IMG/VR virus record: IMGVR_UViG_3300037349_000286 | Coordinates: 1-45,095 of that record | DNA from: a virus | Length of the DNA stretch: 45,095 bases | Direction: 5' to 3' (one strand) | Shown: piece after piece, positions 44,526-45,095 of the stretch | How the letters are laid out: each line of letters begins with the position of its first letter | How positions within the stretch are numbered: the first letter of the stretch is position 1 | The notes under the pieces: model-generated | What the model saw: only the letters and a program-made list of their open reading frames with translations | What the model was told of the DNA's origin: nothing | Database searches by the model: none | Program-made: the position numbers and the translations under genes

Positions 44526-45095
44526 ATGCAAGCCTATCTCAACAGCGAAGCCCTCAAGTCCAAAACCGTTTCCGCCATGCAGGCCGATATCGCAGCCGAG
44601 CGGCTCGTAAAAGGCCACTACTGGAATGAGGAGATGGGGAACGGTTGTTTCGTCGGTTGCGTTATCCGTGGCAATCAACACAGCAAATTCGAGGACGTCC
44701 TCGGCATCCCGAGAATCCTCGCGCGCTCGGGCGATAGCATTTTTGAGGGGTTGCCTTTCGAGGAAGCCAAAAAGTTCACCGTCGACTTTCTCGCAGCGAT
44801 CAAGCCGGGTGCCAATCTCTCGGGTGTCTGGCCTAAATTTGCCCACTTCATGCTCGTAGACTCCGAGCATGGCGTTCTGAAATTCGCCAAAACTGTACGC
44901 ACGAAGAAATCCATCCAAGCGATAGGCGACCTTTACCAGCGCAAAATCAACGGTGAAAATATCGATGTAAATACATGGCTGGAAGCAAGACTAACCGCCG
45001 ACGCCGCCGCCGCCTACGCCGCCGACGCCGCCGCCGCCTACGCCGCCGACGCCGCCGCCGCCTACGCCGCCGCCTACGCCGCCGCCTACGCCGCC
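44526..45095 (+). CDS. Conserved protein with AYAADAAA repeats, 3' end missing
   Basis: ATG at 44526 follows GGAGG. The first 155 residues form a conserved-looking domain: RLVKGHYWNEEMGNGCFVGC, VIRGNQHSKFEDVLGIPRIL, ARSGDSIFEGLPFEEAKKFT and FAHFMLVDSEHGVLKFAKT. From residue about 158 it changes to Ala/Tyr/Asp repeats (DAAAAYAA three times, then AYAA twice). The frame is still open at the last base. I recall the same arrangement, a domain plus a variable Ala-Tyr-Asp repeat tail, in phage and bacterial hypothetical proteins; function unknown. The repeat may be helical and binds or scaffolds. Confidence 0.75.
   Translation, partial: MQAYLNSEALKSKTVSAMQADIAAERLVKGHYWNEEMGNGCFVGCVIRGNQHSKFEDVLGIPRILARSGDSIFEGLPFEEAKKFTVDFLAAIKPGANLSGVWPKFAHFMLVDSEHGVLKFAKTVRTKKSIQAIGDLYQRKINGENIDVNTWLEARLTADAAAAYAADAAAAYAADAAAAYAAAYAAAYAA
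45000..45095 (+). repeat. GCC-rich coding tandem repeat at contig end
   Basis: Three exact 24-base units (45000-45023, 45024-45047, 45048-45071), then two 12-base units (45072-45083, 45084-45095). All are in frame: DAAAAYAA repeated, then AYAA repeated. The repeat reaches the last base, so the window probably stops where assembly failed. Unit number can change by replication slippage without breaking the frame. Confidence 0.85.

Noticed and set aside
1-45095. Lysogeny module
   Set aside because: No integrase, excisionase, attachment site or CI/Cro pair was found in the window. The RHH and XRE proteins alone do not show lysogeny, although the parS site leaves open plasmid-like persistence.

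Overview
The window looks like most of the genome of a contractile-tailed (myovirus-type) Caudoviricetes phage. GC is high. It has a complete head, tail and baseplate gene set of the kind seen in Bcep781-like phages: DUF1073 portal, DUF2213 protease/scaffold, DUF2184 capsid, DUF4054 connector, DUF3383 sheath, gp25/W-like wedge, J-like wedge and DUF2612 protein. A GapR/DUF2312-like gene and a periplasmic domain typical of alphaproteobacteria suggest an alphaproteobacterial host; this is inference. I see no integrase, excisionase, CI-type repressor, tRNA, DNA polymerase or RNA polymerase.

The genes form four blocks. (1) A leftward block of about 36 kb runs from 37720 down to 1675 without a convincing break. 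In order of transcription it holds an RHH regulator, ParB-methyltransferase fusion, small and large terminase, portal, head genes, major capsid, connectors, sheath, tube, tail chaperone with a -1 frameshift, tape measure, baseplate, a fibre-like cluster and the lysis genes. (2) A rightward block of small genes covers 37817-40443. (3) A leftward replication block covers 43505-40782: RHH regulator, VRR-NUC nuclease, DUF1376 initiator and DnaB-like helicase. (4) A rightward block starts at 43650 with an ERF annealing protein and an Ala-rich repeat protein that runs off the right end. The left end begins inside a rightward GapR-like gene and continues through tiny genes and a methyltransferase to 1682. 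Blocks at the two ends may therefore be one early operon cut at a low-complexity repeat in a circular or circularly permuted genome.

Blocks 1/2 and 3/4 diverge from two intergenic regions with the same design: face-to-face -35 boxes exactly 34 bp apart, a shared 11-bp sequence, and an RHH gene as first leftward gene. This looks like one repeated control switch.

The main unusual features are a perfect 16-bp bacterial parS palindrome between the capsid gene and its neighbour; five fibre-like or associated genes in 4921-12698 with clear Sec signal peptides, preceded by a possible internal promoter; a start-less second tail-chaperone frame reached by -1 slippage on T9; a class-3-lipase-like hydrolase in the lysis cassette; and a membrane-anchored cysteine-containing domain protein inside the baseplate genes. 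Positions and translations were read by hand; family names rest on recognised motifs and gene order, not on database searches.
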